Shown: piece after piece, positions 42,287 to 54,687 of the stretch
Numbering within the stretch: the stretch's first letter is position 1
Layout of the letters: each line of letters begins with the position of its first letter
NCBI GenBank assembly: GCA_029783825.1
Contig: JAREIK010010164.1
Coordinates: forward strand, 104,444 to 168,443
From: Sapria himalayana
Lineage: Eukaryota > Streptophyta > Magnoliopsida > Malpighiales > Rafflesiaceae
Direction of reading: 5' to 3'
Length of the DNA: 64,000 nt
Made by a program: the position numbers and the translations under genes
Notes under the pieces: model-generated
Told to the model about the DNA's origin: nothing
Database searches by the model: none
Seen by the model: only the letters and a program-made list of their open reading frames with translations

Positions 42287-44573
42287 ATGGCACAATCCAA
42301 TGCTAAACGAACATTACAATAAATTGAAGATGATCACATCTCAAATGATCAAAGTACTGGTAAATCTAATCATCATCCTTTCACGAACCATTTTATTGTT
42401 ACGACAGGTTCTTCAATTCCAATTGTAAAAGAAAGTCAAGGTACATCTGAACCTCAAGCTCATAAAAAGTATAAGTCTGCTATTTTGGAAACTTATGAGA
42501 TATTAGTTGATTCAGAGGGAAATGAAACTGGTAGGACTGCTTGTATATGGTGTATGAAAGAATAAATGGCACAAAGTGATCAAGGTACTTCAGGGTTATA
42601 AAAATACTTGAGAGAGACTTGTATGAAATTTCCACACAAAAAATAATTAATAGAAGCTCACAAAGGTAAAGACAAGTTACAATCTTTGTTGTGTTTCACT
42701 AAAGGTACTAGTTCAGAGGAAAACAAATTAACTTGTTGGCAATTTGATCAACAACTAGTTAAGGAGGCTTTAGTGAAAATGATCATAAAAGATGAATTGC
42801 ATTTTTTTTGTTGAGAGGGATGAGTTTAAGGAGTTTTGTAAAGTTAGTGAGCCTCAATTTAAAATTCCATCTATGCACTCTATGTTGAGGGATTATTTTT
42901 CTTTGTTTGTGAAGGAAAAGAAGAAATTATTTGATAGCATATCATCTCATTGTTATAGAGTTTTATTGACTACCGACACTTGGACTAGCATTCAAAATTT
43001 GTATTATATATGTTTGACTGTTCATTTCATTGATTTTAAATGAAATATGCATCAAAGGCTTTTAACTTTTGTGTAATTAAAACTTCATTCTAGAGTTAAT
43101 ATTAGAAATGCTATTGAGTTTTGAATGAATGAATGGGGCTTGAGAAAGTTGAAGTGCATTACTATTGACAATGCATCAAATAATGATGTTGCGGTTAAAC
43201 AATTGAAAAAAAGACTTGTGAAGAAAAGTGTAGTACCTTTGAAAGGCGAGCATTTTAATATGAGATGTTGTGTTCATATCGTAAATTTAATTGTCAGAGA
43301 TGACATTGCAGTAGTTGAGGGTGCTATTCAAAAAATTAGAGGTGTGGTGAAATATGTGAGGAGCAGTCCTAAAAGATTTGATATGTTTAAGTTATGTGTT
43401 GAAGAAGCAAACTTGACATATGGATATTCATTACAATTAGATTGTCCTACAAGATGGAATTCAACATATTTGATACTAAAAACTGATATAAAATATCAAA
43501 AAGAATTTGATAAGTTGGAGGACAAAGGACAAAAGGTTTTTGAAGGAGTTTGGTTCAATCGTTCCAACTGAGAGAGACTGAACAAACACCAAAATTTAAG
43601 CTCGTTTCTTCAAAACTTTTTATGATGTAACTTGTAAATTATCTGGCTCATAATATTCTACCTCTAGTGTTTATTTTCTTGAGATTATTCGAATTTTGAA
43701 AAAAATTGAGCTTTGTGAAAATAGTAGAGATACAATAGTGTCTAAAATGGGTATGAAAATGAGGCATAAATTGAACAAATATTGGGGTTCTCTTCAGTCA
43801 ACAAATATTATACTTTTTGTAGCAGTAGTGTTGGATACTAGATATAAGTTCAAATATATCAAGGTTAAGTACACTTAGCATTATGGAGAAGGATTGGCCA
43901 AAAATTTGGTGAAAAGTTTATAAATGCTTTAAACGAGATGCTGGATTATTATAAAGATTTAAATGAAGATCAATCAAAAGAAGATGATTTCTCTTCTACT
44001 GTATTGAAGAAAAATGATGATTACTTTGATGGTAGTCATACTTATGTTGATTATTTTTTTTTTTTGAATTGGAGAAAGAACAAGAAGTTGCAGCTTTAGA
44101 AGAGTTGGATAGGTACTTGGAGGACAAACTTGAAAAAAATAGAATTGATTTTGATCTTCTAAACTTGTGGAAGGTAAATGAGGTTAGGTGTCCTTCTTTG
44201 GCAAATGTAGGAAGGGATGTATTTGCTATCCAAGCATTTACTATGGCCTACAAATCTACATTTAGCACTGGGGGGAGAACTTAAGAAAAATTTAGGAGTT
44301 CTTTAACACCTATTACAGCAGAAGTTCTCATATGTCTACAAGATTGGTTGAGAAGCTCAAACAAACCTATTGAAATAAAAGAATTTGTTCAAGACCTTGA
44401 TGATAATGAATCAGGTTAGTATACAAATCTTGTAAATTTTAATTTCACTTTTACTTATTTTATTCATTCATTTCAATAAAAATATGGTTCAATTACAATT
44501 TTCAGAGGGGTCACAAGATCCAAATATTCTTCCAACTATAGTTGGCCAACTAAATTTGGAATGGGTGTATTAA
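42287..44573 (+). pseudogene. hAT transposase pseudogene, RICESLEEPER-like, copy 2
   Basis: The likely start is ATG 42,287 (MAQSNAKRTLQ, then a stop), preceded by an acceptor-like ATGCAG. Blocks in order: BED finger 42,452-42,622 (CIWC to KYLRETC, the final C kept, two internal stops); RNase H-like core with LTTDTWTS (D at 42,975-42,977) at 42,792-43,043; an open stretch of 148 codons 43,125-43,571 with TIDNASNND, RCCVHIVNLIV and DCPTRWNSTY; LNKYWGSLQ to VVLDTRYKFKY at 43,696-43,878; and the hAT dimerisation domain 44,069 to about 44,360, where NLWK replaces NWWK and AYKSTFS replaces AYESTFS (K at 44,252-44,254). The last intron is 44,415-44,505 and the stop 44,571-44,573. A 2-nt loss near 42,800 and other shifts break the frame. 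K replaces the glutamate that in the hAT family probably completes the catalytic triad. Confidence 0.9.
44415..44505 (+). other. Predicted last intron of transposase pseudogene copy 2
   Basis: GTTAGTATAC donor and AATTTTCAG acceptor, same positions relative to the gene as in copy 1. The following exon differs by AGGGGTCA in place of AGTGGTCA. Confidence 0.6.
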
Positions 44574-45392
44574 ATTTTATAAGGTAATATTTTGTATTTT
44601 TATTACTCTTTCATCTTTGAAATTTATGTCTACATGATTAACACGTTTTCATCTTTGGTTTTCCTTCTACAGTGGAGTAAGAAAAGGGAGAAGTTGTAGA
44701 AGAGATAATTAATTGGGTTTGGATTTTCGTTGCTGTTATGGGACGGACCTTTGAAATGATTATTATCATGGTTGTTGTTAGTTGTATTTTTTTTGTTATA
44801 TTAAGCTGCCTTATTTTAGCAATTACTTAAGTAGTAATTGCTGCTACCAATGTTTGTGGTCATCTTTAGCTATTCCTTAATATCTTAAGTAATTGTTTAA
44901 AAAATGTAATATTGCTATTATGGTTAACTTTCACTCGGCTGAACAAAGCCAACTTGTGACAAAACAAAGAACCAAATTAAGCACACAACTCATTCCCGTT
45001 TTATTTAACATTTCTATCATTTTCTGCACATCAATACTTTTGACAAGGTAATGGAACTCATTTGCGGTATTCAGCCTATTTGACAAAACAAAATTGGCCC
45101 AATTTGAGTTTGAAAGATACATAACTACGGAATGATAAATGGTATGACAAAAGGTTTCGACATGAACTAACTTGGCCAGTTTGAAGAAAATAAATTAAAA
45201 AAAATGTCTGAACTCTGTCCCGTCCCGGGACCATTTTTTCCTACCCAAAATCCCCGATCTACGTCCCGTCCCAATATTTTCAACCTATGGGACGGGTCTG
45301 GATCTTCAAAAAAAAATCTCCGAACTGTGGGAAGGGACTGGAGATTTGTAATCTCCATCCTGTCCCGTCCCATTAGCACCCATAGCATTTAG

Positions 45393-48300
45393 TGGTTTAT
45401 AGGTTTTATTTAAAAAATAAAATAAGAAAAATATTATTTTTATTTTTTTTTAATATTTTCAAATGTTATATAACCTTTGAAAATATAATAATTTTTAAAT
45501 TTTTTTCAAATGTGAATACAATATTTAGTTATACTAATCATTATATTTATATATTATATAAATTGAATATAAACAATTTTATTGTTATATATTCTAATAA
45601 TAATCAAAAAATAAATTAATAATCCATTAATAATAAGATAGATATTAATTAAAATATAATTTCAAACCTTAAAATGATTCAGAAGCAAAGAAAAATATAT
45701 TACTTTATAATAATTTTTGTTTTTGAATTTTTTATTCTTTTAATAAATTTAAGTATATTTTTTTATGAAAATAATTTATATAAATTATATTTGTCTAACT
45801 CATAATTTATTATGTAATTAATATTTATATATAAATAAACAAATAATTAAATAAAATGAATATTTAAAATTATAATAAAAAATAATGAGATTTATTAATT
45901 ATTATTTATTATTTATTATTTATTTTTTATTATTTAGGGATACCGGTTTAATTTAGATTAGATCCGTCTCACTAATTATTTATTTTCTAATTAATAATAC
46001 TATAAAAATAAACTTATAAATAATTAAAATGGAAATATAAAAATATACTAAATAAAAATTAAAATGAGATTTAATTTATTATTAATGTATACCAGTTTAA
46101 TAGTTTAAGTATTTAGAGGTTTTGCCATTAGGAGTTTAGCAATTTATGTTTTTAGGCATTTAGTGGTTTATATGTTTTATATAAAAAAATAAAATAGAAT
46201 AAAAATTTCTATAATTTATTATCATTTTCATAGGTTACATTCTTTGAAAATATAATAAAATTTATAATTTTTTGAAATGTGAATACAATATTTAGTTTTA
46301 ATAATATTAAAAATTATATATCATATAAATTCAATATAAAGAATTTTATTGATAGATAATATAATAATGATCAAAAATTAAATTAATAAACTTTTAATAA
46401 AAAGATAGATATTAATTAAAAAATATTTATGAAACCCAAATTGATTCAAAATTATAGTAAAATATATTACCGGATAATAATTTGAAATTTTTAAATTTCT
46501 ACTTCTTTTATAGCGTATATTTTTTTTGTTAAAAATATATTAATTCAATTATATTTGTTGCACTCATACTTTTTTTGTAATACATATTTCTATAAAAATA
46601 AACTAATAAATAATTAAAATGAATAATTATAATTATAATAAATAGAAATAAAAATTACAATTATTAATTATTAAGTAGTATATAGTAGTTTAATGGTTTA
46701 TGTATTTAGGCATTACCTGGTTTAATAGTTTACTGATTTAACTGTGTATGCATTTAGTGGTTTATAGGTTTTATTTAAGAAAAAAAATAAAAAAAAATTA
46801 TTTTTATTATTTTTTGATATTTTCAAAGGTTATAACCTTTGTAAATATAATAATTATTAAATTTTTTTCAAAAGGGAATAATTATTTATTTATAATAATC
46901 ATAATAATTATATATCATATAAATTCAATATAAACAATTTTATTGATAGATATTCTAATAATTATCAAAAAATTAATTAAAAATCTATTATCAATAAGAT
47001 TGATATTACATAAAATATAATATCAAAACCTAAAATGATTCAGAAGCAAAGCAAAATATATTACTTAATATTAATTATTTGTTTATAATTTTTATTCTTT
47101 TTATAAGCTTATCTATTTTTTGATGAAAAATAATTTTTATAAAGTATATTTTTAACTCATAATTTATTTAATAATAAATATATATATATAAAGAAAAAAC
47201 AAAACAATCAAAATGAATTTTTAAATTATAATGAAAACAAATAAAAATGAGATTTATTAATTATTATTTAAGGTCAACCCGTTTAAACGATTATATTTAT
47301 AGCGGCATCAGGATTTTGTAGTTTAGTTATTTAAGTATTTAGGCATTTAGTGATTTATAGGTTTTATTTAAACAAAGAAATAAAAAAAAATATTTTTTTT
47401 GTTTTTTCACATGTTCAAAGGTTATTTCATTTGAAAATATAAAAATTTTAAAATTTTTTTCAAAAGTGAATACAATATTTAGTTATAATAATTATTAAAT
47501 CTATATATCATATAAATTAAATATATCTATTTTTATTGATAAATATTCTAATAATGATCAAAAAATAAATTAATAATTTATTATTACTAAGTTAGATATG
47601 AATTAAAATATAATTACAAAACCTAAAATGATTCAGAAACAAAATAAAATATATTACTATATAATAATTTTTTGTTTTTAATTTTTTTCTTCTTTTAATA
47701 AGTTTATCTATATTTTTTTTGTTTAAAAATAATTTATATAAATTATATTTGTCTAACTTATAATTTATTTTGTAATTAATATTTATATAAAAATAAAGAA
47801 AATACATAATAAAAATGAATAATTAAAATTATAATGAAAAAAATAAAAATGAGATTTATTATATATTATCTAGGATATACCTTTTTAAAAATTTATCTAT
47901 TTAGGGTTTTCGAGATTTAGAAGTTATTGATTTAAGTATTTAGGCATTTAATGGTTTATAACTTTTATTTAAACAATGAGATAATAAAAATTTTATTTTT
48001 GATATTTTTTCAAATTTTTAAATGTCAACATTTGAAAATATAATAATTTTAAATTTTTTTAAAAATGTGAATACAATATTAAGTAATAATAGTAATTATT
48101 ATTATATATAATATAAACTAAATATAACAATTTTATTGATAATATTATATCAATTATCAAAAAATAATTTAAGAAACTATTTTTAATATGATAGATATAA
48201 ATTAAAATATAATTCAAAAACCTAAAATGATTCAAAATCAAAGTAATATTTATTACTAAATAATTATTTTTTTTTAATTTTTGCATCATTTTATAAGCTT

Positions 48301-51300
48301 ATATTTTTTTTTGATGAAAAATATATTATTTAAATTATATTTGTCACTTATAATTTATTTTGTAATTAATATTTATATAAATTATTTAAATTATATTTAA
48401 GGTTTAAGAGTTTAAGGTTTAGGTATTTAGGGGCATCGGGGTTAAGGACTTTAGAGATTTATGTATTTAGGCATTTAATGGTTTATAAGTTTTATTTATA
48501 CAATGATATAATAAAAAATTTATTTTTTTTATTTTTCACTTTTTTGAAGTTTATAAACTTTGAAAAAATAACAAAAAAAATTTTAGTAATTTTTTGTCAT
48601 TTTCATAGGTTATAACCTTTGAAAATATAATAATATTTAAAATTTTTTTAAATGTAAGTACAATATTTACTTATAATAATTTTAATAATTATATATCATA
48701 TAAATTCAATATGAACAATTTTATTGATAGATATTATAATTATGATCAAAAATTAAATTAATAAACTATTAATAATAAGATAAATATTAATTAAAAAAAA
48801 TTTACGAAACACAAATTGATTCAAAATTAAAGTAAAAAATATTATTGGATAATAATAATTAATTTTTAAAATTTTACTTATTTTTTTAGCGTACATATAT
48901 TTTATGATTAAAAATAAATTATTTAAATTATATTTGTCACACGTATAATTTATTTTAGAATAAATATTTTTATAAAATAAACTTATAAATAATTAAAATG
49001 AATATTTAAAATAATAATAAATTGAAATAAAAATTATTTTCTTAATTATTAAGTAGTATATATCAGTTTAATGGTTTATGTATTTTGGCATTACGGGCCT
49101 TAAAAGTTTACTGATTTTATAGTGTATGCATTTAGTGGTTTATAGGTTTTATTTAAAAATTAAAATAACAAAATATTTAATTTTATTATTTTTATATATT
49201 TTCTAAGGTTATATCATTTGAAAATATAATAATTTTTAAAGTTTTTTCAAATGTGAATTCAATATTTAGTTATAATAATCATTATATTTATATATCAAAT
49301 AAATTCAATATAAACAATATTATTGATAAATATTCTAAATATGATCAAAAAATAAAGTAATAATCTATTATTAATAAGATAGATATCAATTAAAATATAA
49401 TAAAAAAACCTAAAATAATTCAGAAAAAATCAAAATATATTACTATATAATAATTTGTTGTTTTGAAATTTTTATTTTTTTAAAAATTGTATCCATATTT
49501 TTTTGTTGAAAATTAATTTATATAAATTATATTGTCTAACTCATAATTTATTTTTTAATTAATATTTATATAAAAATAAACAAATAAATAATTAAAATGA
49601 ATATTTAAAATTAAAATGAAAAAAATAATATTAAGATTTATTCTTTATTATTTTAGGTATACAAGAATAATTTAAATTAGATCTGGCTCACGAATTATTT
49701 ATTTTGTAATTAATATTTCTATAAAAATAAACTGATAAATAATTAAAATAAAAATTTAAAATTATACTGAATAAATATTAAAATGAGATTTATGAATTAT
49801 TATTAATGTTTACCAGTTTAATGGTTTAAGTATTTAGAGGTTTTGTCATTTAGGAGTTTAGCGACTTATGTTTTTAGGCATTTAGTGGTTTATTGGTTTT
49901 ATTTAAACAATGAAATAACAAAAAAAAATATTTTTGATATTTTTTCACATTTTCAAAAGTTATAACCTTTTAAAATATAATAATTTTAAATTTTTTTAAA
50001 AATATGAATACAATATTTAGTAATAATAATCATTATAATTATATATAATATAAACTAAATATAAACAATTTTATTGATAGATATGATATCAATTAATAAA
50101 AAATAATTAATATTATTAATATGATAGATATAAAGTAAAATATAATTAAAAAACCTAAAATTATTTAAAAATAATGTAAAATTTATTACTAAATAATAAT
50201 TTTTGTTTTTTAGTTTTTGATTCTTTTTATAAGCTTATATATTTTTTTGATGAAAAATAAATTATTTAAATTATATTTGTATCTCTCATAATTTATTTTG
50301 TAATTAATATTTCAATATATTATTTAAATTATATTTAAGGTTTACGAGTTTAAAGGTTTAAGTATTTAGGGGCTTCGGGGTTTATAGTTTAGAGATTTAT
50401 GTGTTTAGGCATTTAGTGGTTTATAAGTTTAATTTTAACAATGATATAACAAAAAATTTATTTTTGTTATTTTTTATCATTTTTGAAGGTTATAATCTTT
50501 GATAATATAACACTTTTAAATTTTTTTTATATGTGAATACAATATTTAGTTATGATAATATTAATAATTATATATCATGTAAATTCAATATAAACAATTA
50601 TATTGATAGATATTATATTCATGATCAAAAAATAAATTAATAAACTAATATTAATAAGAAAGATTTTAGTTAAAATATATTTGCAAAACGTAAATTTATT
50701 AAAAATCAAAATAAAATATATTACTAAATAATAATTTTTTTGATGTTTTACTTCTTTTTATAAGTTTATATATTTTTTATTAATAGTAAATTATTTAAAT
50801 TATATTTGTCTTCCTCTTAATTTATTTTTAATTTATAATTCTATAAATATAAACTAATAAATAATTAAAATGAATATTTAAAACTTTAATGAATAAAAAT
50901 AAATTAGATATTTATTATTTATTTTTCAGGATATACTAGTTTAATGGTTTAAGTATATAGGTGTTTTGGGGTTTAGTGATTTACGTGTTTAGGCCTTTAG
51001 TGATTATAGTTTTTATTTAAAGAATGAAATAATAAAAAAATTAATTTTTTGGTTTTTTTTATTTTTGAAGGTTATAACATTTGAAAATATAATAATTTTT
51101 AATTTTTTTAAATGTGAATATAATATTTAATTTTAATAATCTTTATAATTATATTTAATGTAAACTTAATATAAATAATTTTATTAATACATATTATAAT
51201 AATGATCAATAAAAGATTAATAAACTATTATTAATAAGAATGATATAAATTAAAATATAATTACAAAATCTAAAATGATTCAAAATCAAAATAAAATATA

Positions 51301-52038
51301 TTATTAAATAATAAATTTTTGTTTTTAAAAATTTGCCTCTTTTTATAAGGATATATATTTTTTTGATAAATAATAAATTATTTAAATTAAATTTGTCTCA
51401 CTAATAATTTATTTTGAAATTAATATTTCTATAAAAATAAACTTATAAATAATTAAAGTAAAGATTTAAAATTATACTGAATAAAAATTAAAATGAGATT
51501 TATGAATTATTATTAATGTATACCAGTTTAATATTTTAAGTATTTAGAGGTTTTGTCATTTATGACTTTAGCGATATATGTTTTTAGGCACTAAGTGGTT
51601 TATAGGTTTTATTTTAACAATAAAATAACAAAAAAAATTTGAAATTTTTTTCTCATTTTCATAGGTTATAACCTTTGAAAATATAATAATATTTAAAATT
51701 TTTTCTCAATATTTAGTTATTTTAATATTAATAATTATATATCATATAAATTCAATATAAATAATTTTAATGATAGATAATATAATAATGATCAAAAATT
51801 AAATTAATAAACTATTAATAATAAGATAGATATTAATTAAAAAATATTTACAATACCCAAATCGATTCAAGATTAAACTATAATATATTACTGTATAATA
51901 ATTTTTAATTTTTGAATTTTTATTTCTTTTATAAGCATATATATATTTTTGATTAAAAATAAATTATTTAAATTATATTTGTCGCACTCATAATTTATTT
52001 GTAATAAATTTTTTATAAAAATAAATAAATAAATAATT
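45393..52038 (+). repeat. Satellite array segment D
   Basis: About twelve boxes, near 45470, 46235, 46832, 47425, 48026, 48553, 48613, 49210, 49970, 50494, 51073 and 51668. It is collinear with 27.04-33.9 kb at an offset of 18.35-18.40 kb up to about 48.55 kb. Two boxes then lie only about 60 bp apart, and the offset drops to about 17.3 kb, marking a loss of about 1.1 kb (two monomers) relative to segment C. From about 51.4 kb the sequence instead follows 3.7-4.4 kb. Long-variant junctions lie near 45,945 and 49,670, short-variant ones near 48,385 and 50,330. A TTATTATTTA-type microsatellite (45,890-45,940) is longer than its counterpart at 27,539. No gene is visible. Confidence 0.88.
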
Positions 52039-52050
52039 TTATGAATAAAA
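52025..52050. other. Strand-switch junction of the satellite array
   Basis: Up to about 52,038 monomers run with octamers on the plus strand (ending ...ATAAATAAATAAATAATT). From TGAATAAAATTGTTTATA onward they run on the minus strand, starting mid-monomer. The join is A/T-only with possible microhomology, so the exact base is uncertain by about 10 bp. The fused monomers are of different subtypes, so this is not a simple hairpin fold-back of one monomer. Confidence 0.8.
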
Positions 52051-53600
52051 TTGTTTATATTTAGTTTATATTATATATAATTATAATGATTATTATTACT
52101 AAATATTGTATTCACATTTTAAAAAAAAATTAAAATTATTATATTTTCAAGTTATGACCTTTGAAAATGTTAAAAAATATCAAATTTTTTTTTGTTATTT
52201 CTTTGTTAAAATATAACCTATAAACCACTAAATGCCTAAAAACATAAATTGCTAAACTCCTTAACGAAAAAACCTTTAAATACTTATTCCATTAAACTGG
52301 TATAGATTAATAATAAATCATAAATCTCATTTTAATTTTTATTCAGTATAATTTTAAATTTTTATTTTAATTATTTATCAGTTTATTTTTATAGAAATAT
52401 TAATTACAAAATAAATTTTTAGTTAGACGGATCTAATTTAAATTAAAATAGTTTCCCTAAATAATAATTAATAAATCTCATTTTTTTCATTATAATTTTA
52501 AATATTCATTTTAATTATTTATTTGTTTATTTATATATAAATATTAATTACAAAATAAATTGAGATAGACAAAAATAAGTTATATAAATTTTTTTCATCA
52601 AAAAATTATAGATAAACTTTTTAAAAGAAAAAAAATTTTCAAAACAAGAAATTATTTTATAGTTATATATTTTGCATTGCTTCTGAATCATTTTAGGTTT
52701 TGTAATTATATTTTAATTGATATCTATCTTATTAATAATAGATTATTAATTATTTTTTGATTATTTTAGATTATTTATCAATAAAATTGTTTATATTGAA
52801 TTTACATGATATATAATTTTTAAGATTATTATAACTAAATATTATATTTACATTTGAAAATAATTTAAAAATTATTATATTTTTAAAGTTTATCATCTTT
52901 GAAAATGAGATAAATCACAAAAATAATTTTTTTGTTATTTAATTATTTAAATAAAACATATAAATTACTAAATGCCCTAAACACTTAACTCACTAAACTC
53001 TTAAACTCCTAAATACTTAAACCATTAAACTGGTATACCCTAAATAATTAATCATAAATATTATTTTTATTTGTATTCATTATAATTTCAAAATTCATTT
53101 TAATTATTTATTAGTTTTTTTTATAGAAATATTAATTGCAAAATAAAATTATGAATGAGACAAATATAATTTAAATAATTTTTCTTCATCAAAAAAATTT
53201 ATAAGCTTATAATAAGAATCAAAAATTTAAAAATAAAAAATTATTATTTAGTAATATATTTTAATTTAATTTTGAATCATTTTAAGTTTTGCAAATATAT
53301 TTTAATTAATATCTATCTTATTAATAATAGTTTATTAATCTATTTTATGATTAGTATTATAATATCGATCAATAAAATTATTTATAATGAAATTTACATG
53401 ATATTTAATTTTTATGATTATTATAATTAAATATTGTATTAACATTTGAAAAAAAAATTAAAAAATATAATATTTTCAACGGTTATAACCTTGAAAATGA
53501 GAAAAAAATCTAAAAACTAATTTTTTATTATTTAATTATTTAAATAAAACCTATAAACCAAAAAATAACTAAATACTTAAATTACTAAACTCCTAAACCC
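52039..53600 (-). repeat. Satellite array segment E (reverse orientation)
   Basis: Three monomers on the minus strand with boxes near 52155, 52900 and 53483 and a long-variant junction near 52,440. From about 52,140 outward it is the reverse counterpart of about 19,050-17,143. The box at 52,155 has a lost base pair (CAAGTTATGACCTTTG). Confidence 0.87.
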
Positions 53601-54575
53601 TGTACTACTGCCCCACACACACATAGTGACGGATCACAGTACGCTAGTGCACATATTCTTGTCCATCTTGGTGTAGCATTTAGATGGGCCAACAAGTCCT
53701 GGAAGCAGCCAGAAGTATGTGCCACTAGCTTGTAGAGGGCCCAACTAGCAAGCCGAGATGATAACATTCAGACAACTGACGAGACCGAGCAAAGTGGTGG
53801 GGAGTAAACCTAGGAGTAGCTAGGAGTGGGTCCCACTAGCCATATCAGGCAGCATAGAGGGCCACCAAACCGTCGCCCAACAGGAGTAGCGCATAATCCA
53901 TGATTAATTGGAGAGCCGGCAAAATCCAAAGCATCACCAAGCAGGGCCAGTAAGCAATGGAGTACAGATTAGCCACACGGGAGCGAAAGATTAAACTTGT
54001 AGTTTATGTTTGTAGAATTATTTGTATTTTGGACTTTGTATTACTAATGCATTTTGTAAATACACATTAGGCGATGCTACACTTCCGGAAGTAGAAGACC
54101 CATCTTTATAGCATTTTGTAATTTTACTTGTATTGTAGGTTGATTGTACGCGTAGTTAATTAGACTATGAGATGGACCTCATCACACATGCACACTGATG
54201 CATGCATATATTTGATATTTTGTCAGTTTTACATGTATTCCATTGCATAGCAATGACATAGGCAAACGCTTGATGCTGCATGTCACACACATGCACAATC
54301 TTATATTTGCATAGTTTTAATATGGTGCATCATTCAGGTTCCTCCAAAAGGTTTGGACAAATCTGAGAAAGGATGCAGTGCGCATAATGACTCAATGCCA
54401 ACTCTGAAGTCCGGGAATGCCATGTGATTTTAGTTTATTCGTACGCTTGGAATTATTAGGAATTATGTTTTTTTATGTATTTTATGCTTAGAATCATTAA
54501 TGTGCATAGTAATTGGTGGGTTGGCCTAAATTAGTCAGCTTTTTAGTCTCTTGTAAGTTGTGTGCCTAAATGATA

Positions 54576-54611
54576 AATAAAGTATCTATTTCCAAAGAAA
54601 ACAAAAAAAAA
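54576..54611 (+). terminator. Poly(A)-signal and A-rich tract (U2)
   Basis: AATAAA at 54,576-54,581, followed after about 14 bases by AAAGAAAAC and a run of nine A. It matches the minus-strand arrangement in U1. It could be a true 3' end or a retroposed tail. Confidence 0.4.
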
Positions 54612-54687
54612 CCATAAACCCTAAACTTTAAATCCTAAACCTTAAACTATAAACTATAACCCTAAACTATAAACCCTAATCCTAAAT
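54612..54687 (+). repeat. Degenerate telomere-like heptamers in U2
   Basis: Eleven consecutive units, ten of seven bases and one of six, all variants of CCCTAAA (CCATAAA, CCCTAAA, CTTTAAA, TCCTAAA, CTATAAA and others). Three are exact or one base out of phase. This is a short interstitial telomere-like stretch, not a telomere. Confidence 0.75.

Larger units (their letters stand above)
41698..45384 (+). mobile_element. hAT DNA transposon, copy 2 (decayed, about 3.69 kb)
   Basis: The left end is TAGGGCTGCTCACTGGAC, and the reverse complement of the right end is TATGGGTGCTAATGGGAC. Length (3,687 bp), internal order and ends match copy 1, and the offset between the copies stays at 18,350-18,355 bp through the element. 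The flanking monomers also match those of copy 1, so one insertion followed by segmental duplication explains both better than two independent insertions. The right end has mutated in its outer bases (TATGGG for TAGGGG). The element carries one transposase pseudogene on the plus strand. The small frames at 45,167-45,388 minus and 45,204-45,392 plus are the subterminal CCCG-rich region and not genes. Confidence 0.92.

Noticed and set aside
41698..45384. Two independent hAT insertions into a hotspot
   Set aside because: The flanking monomers and their subtype order match on both sides for several kilobases, so duplication of one insertion is simpler.
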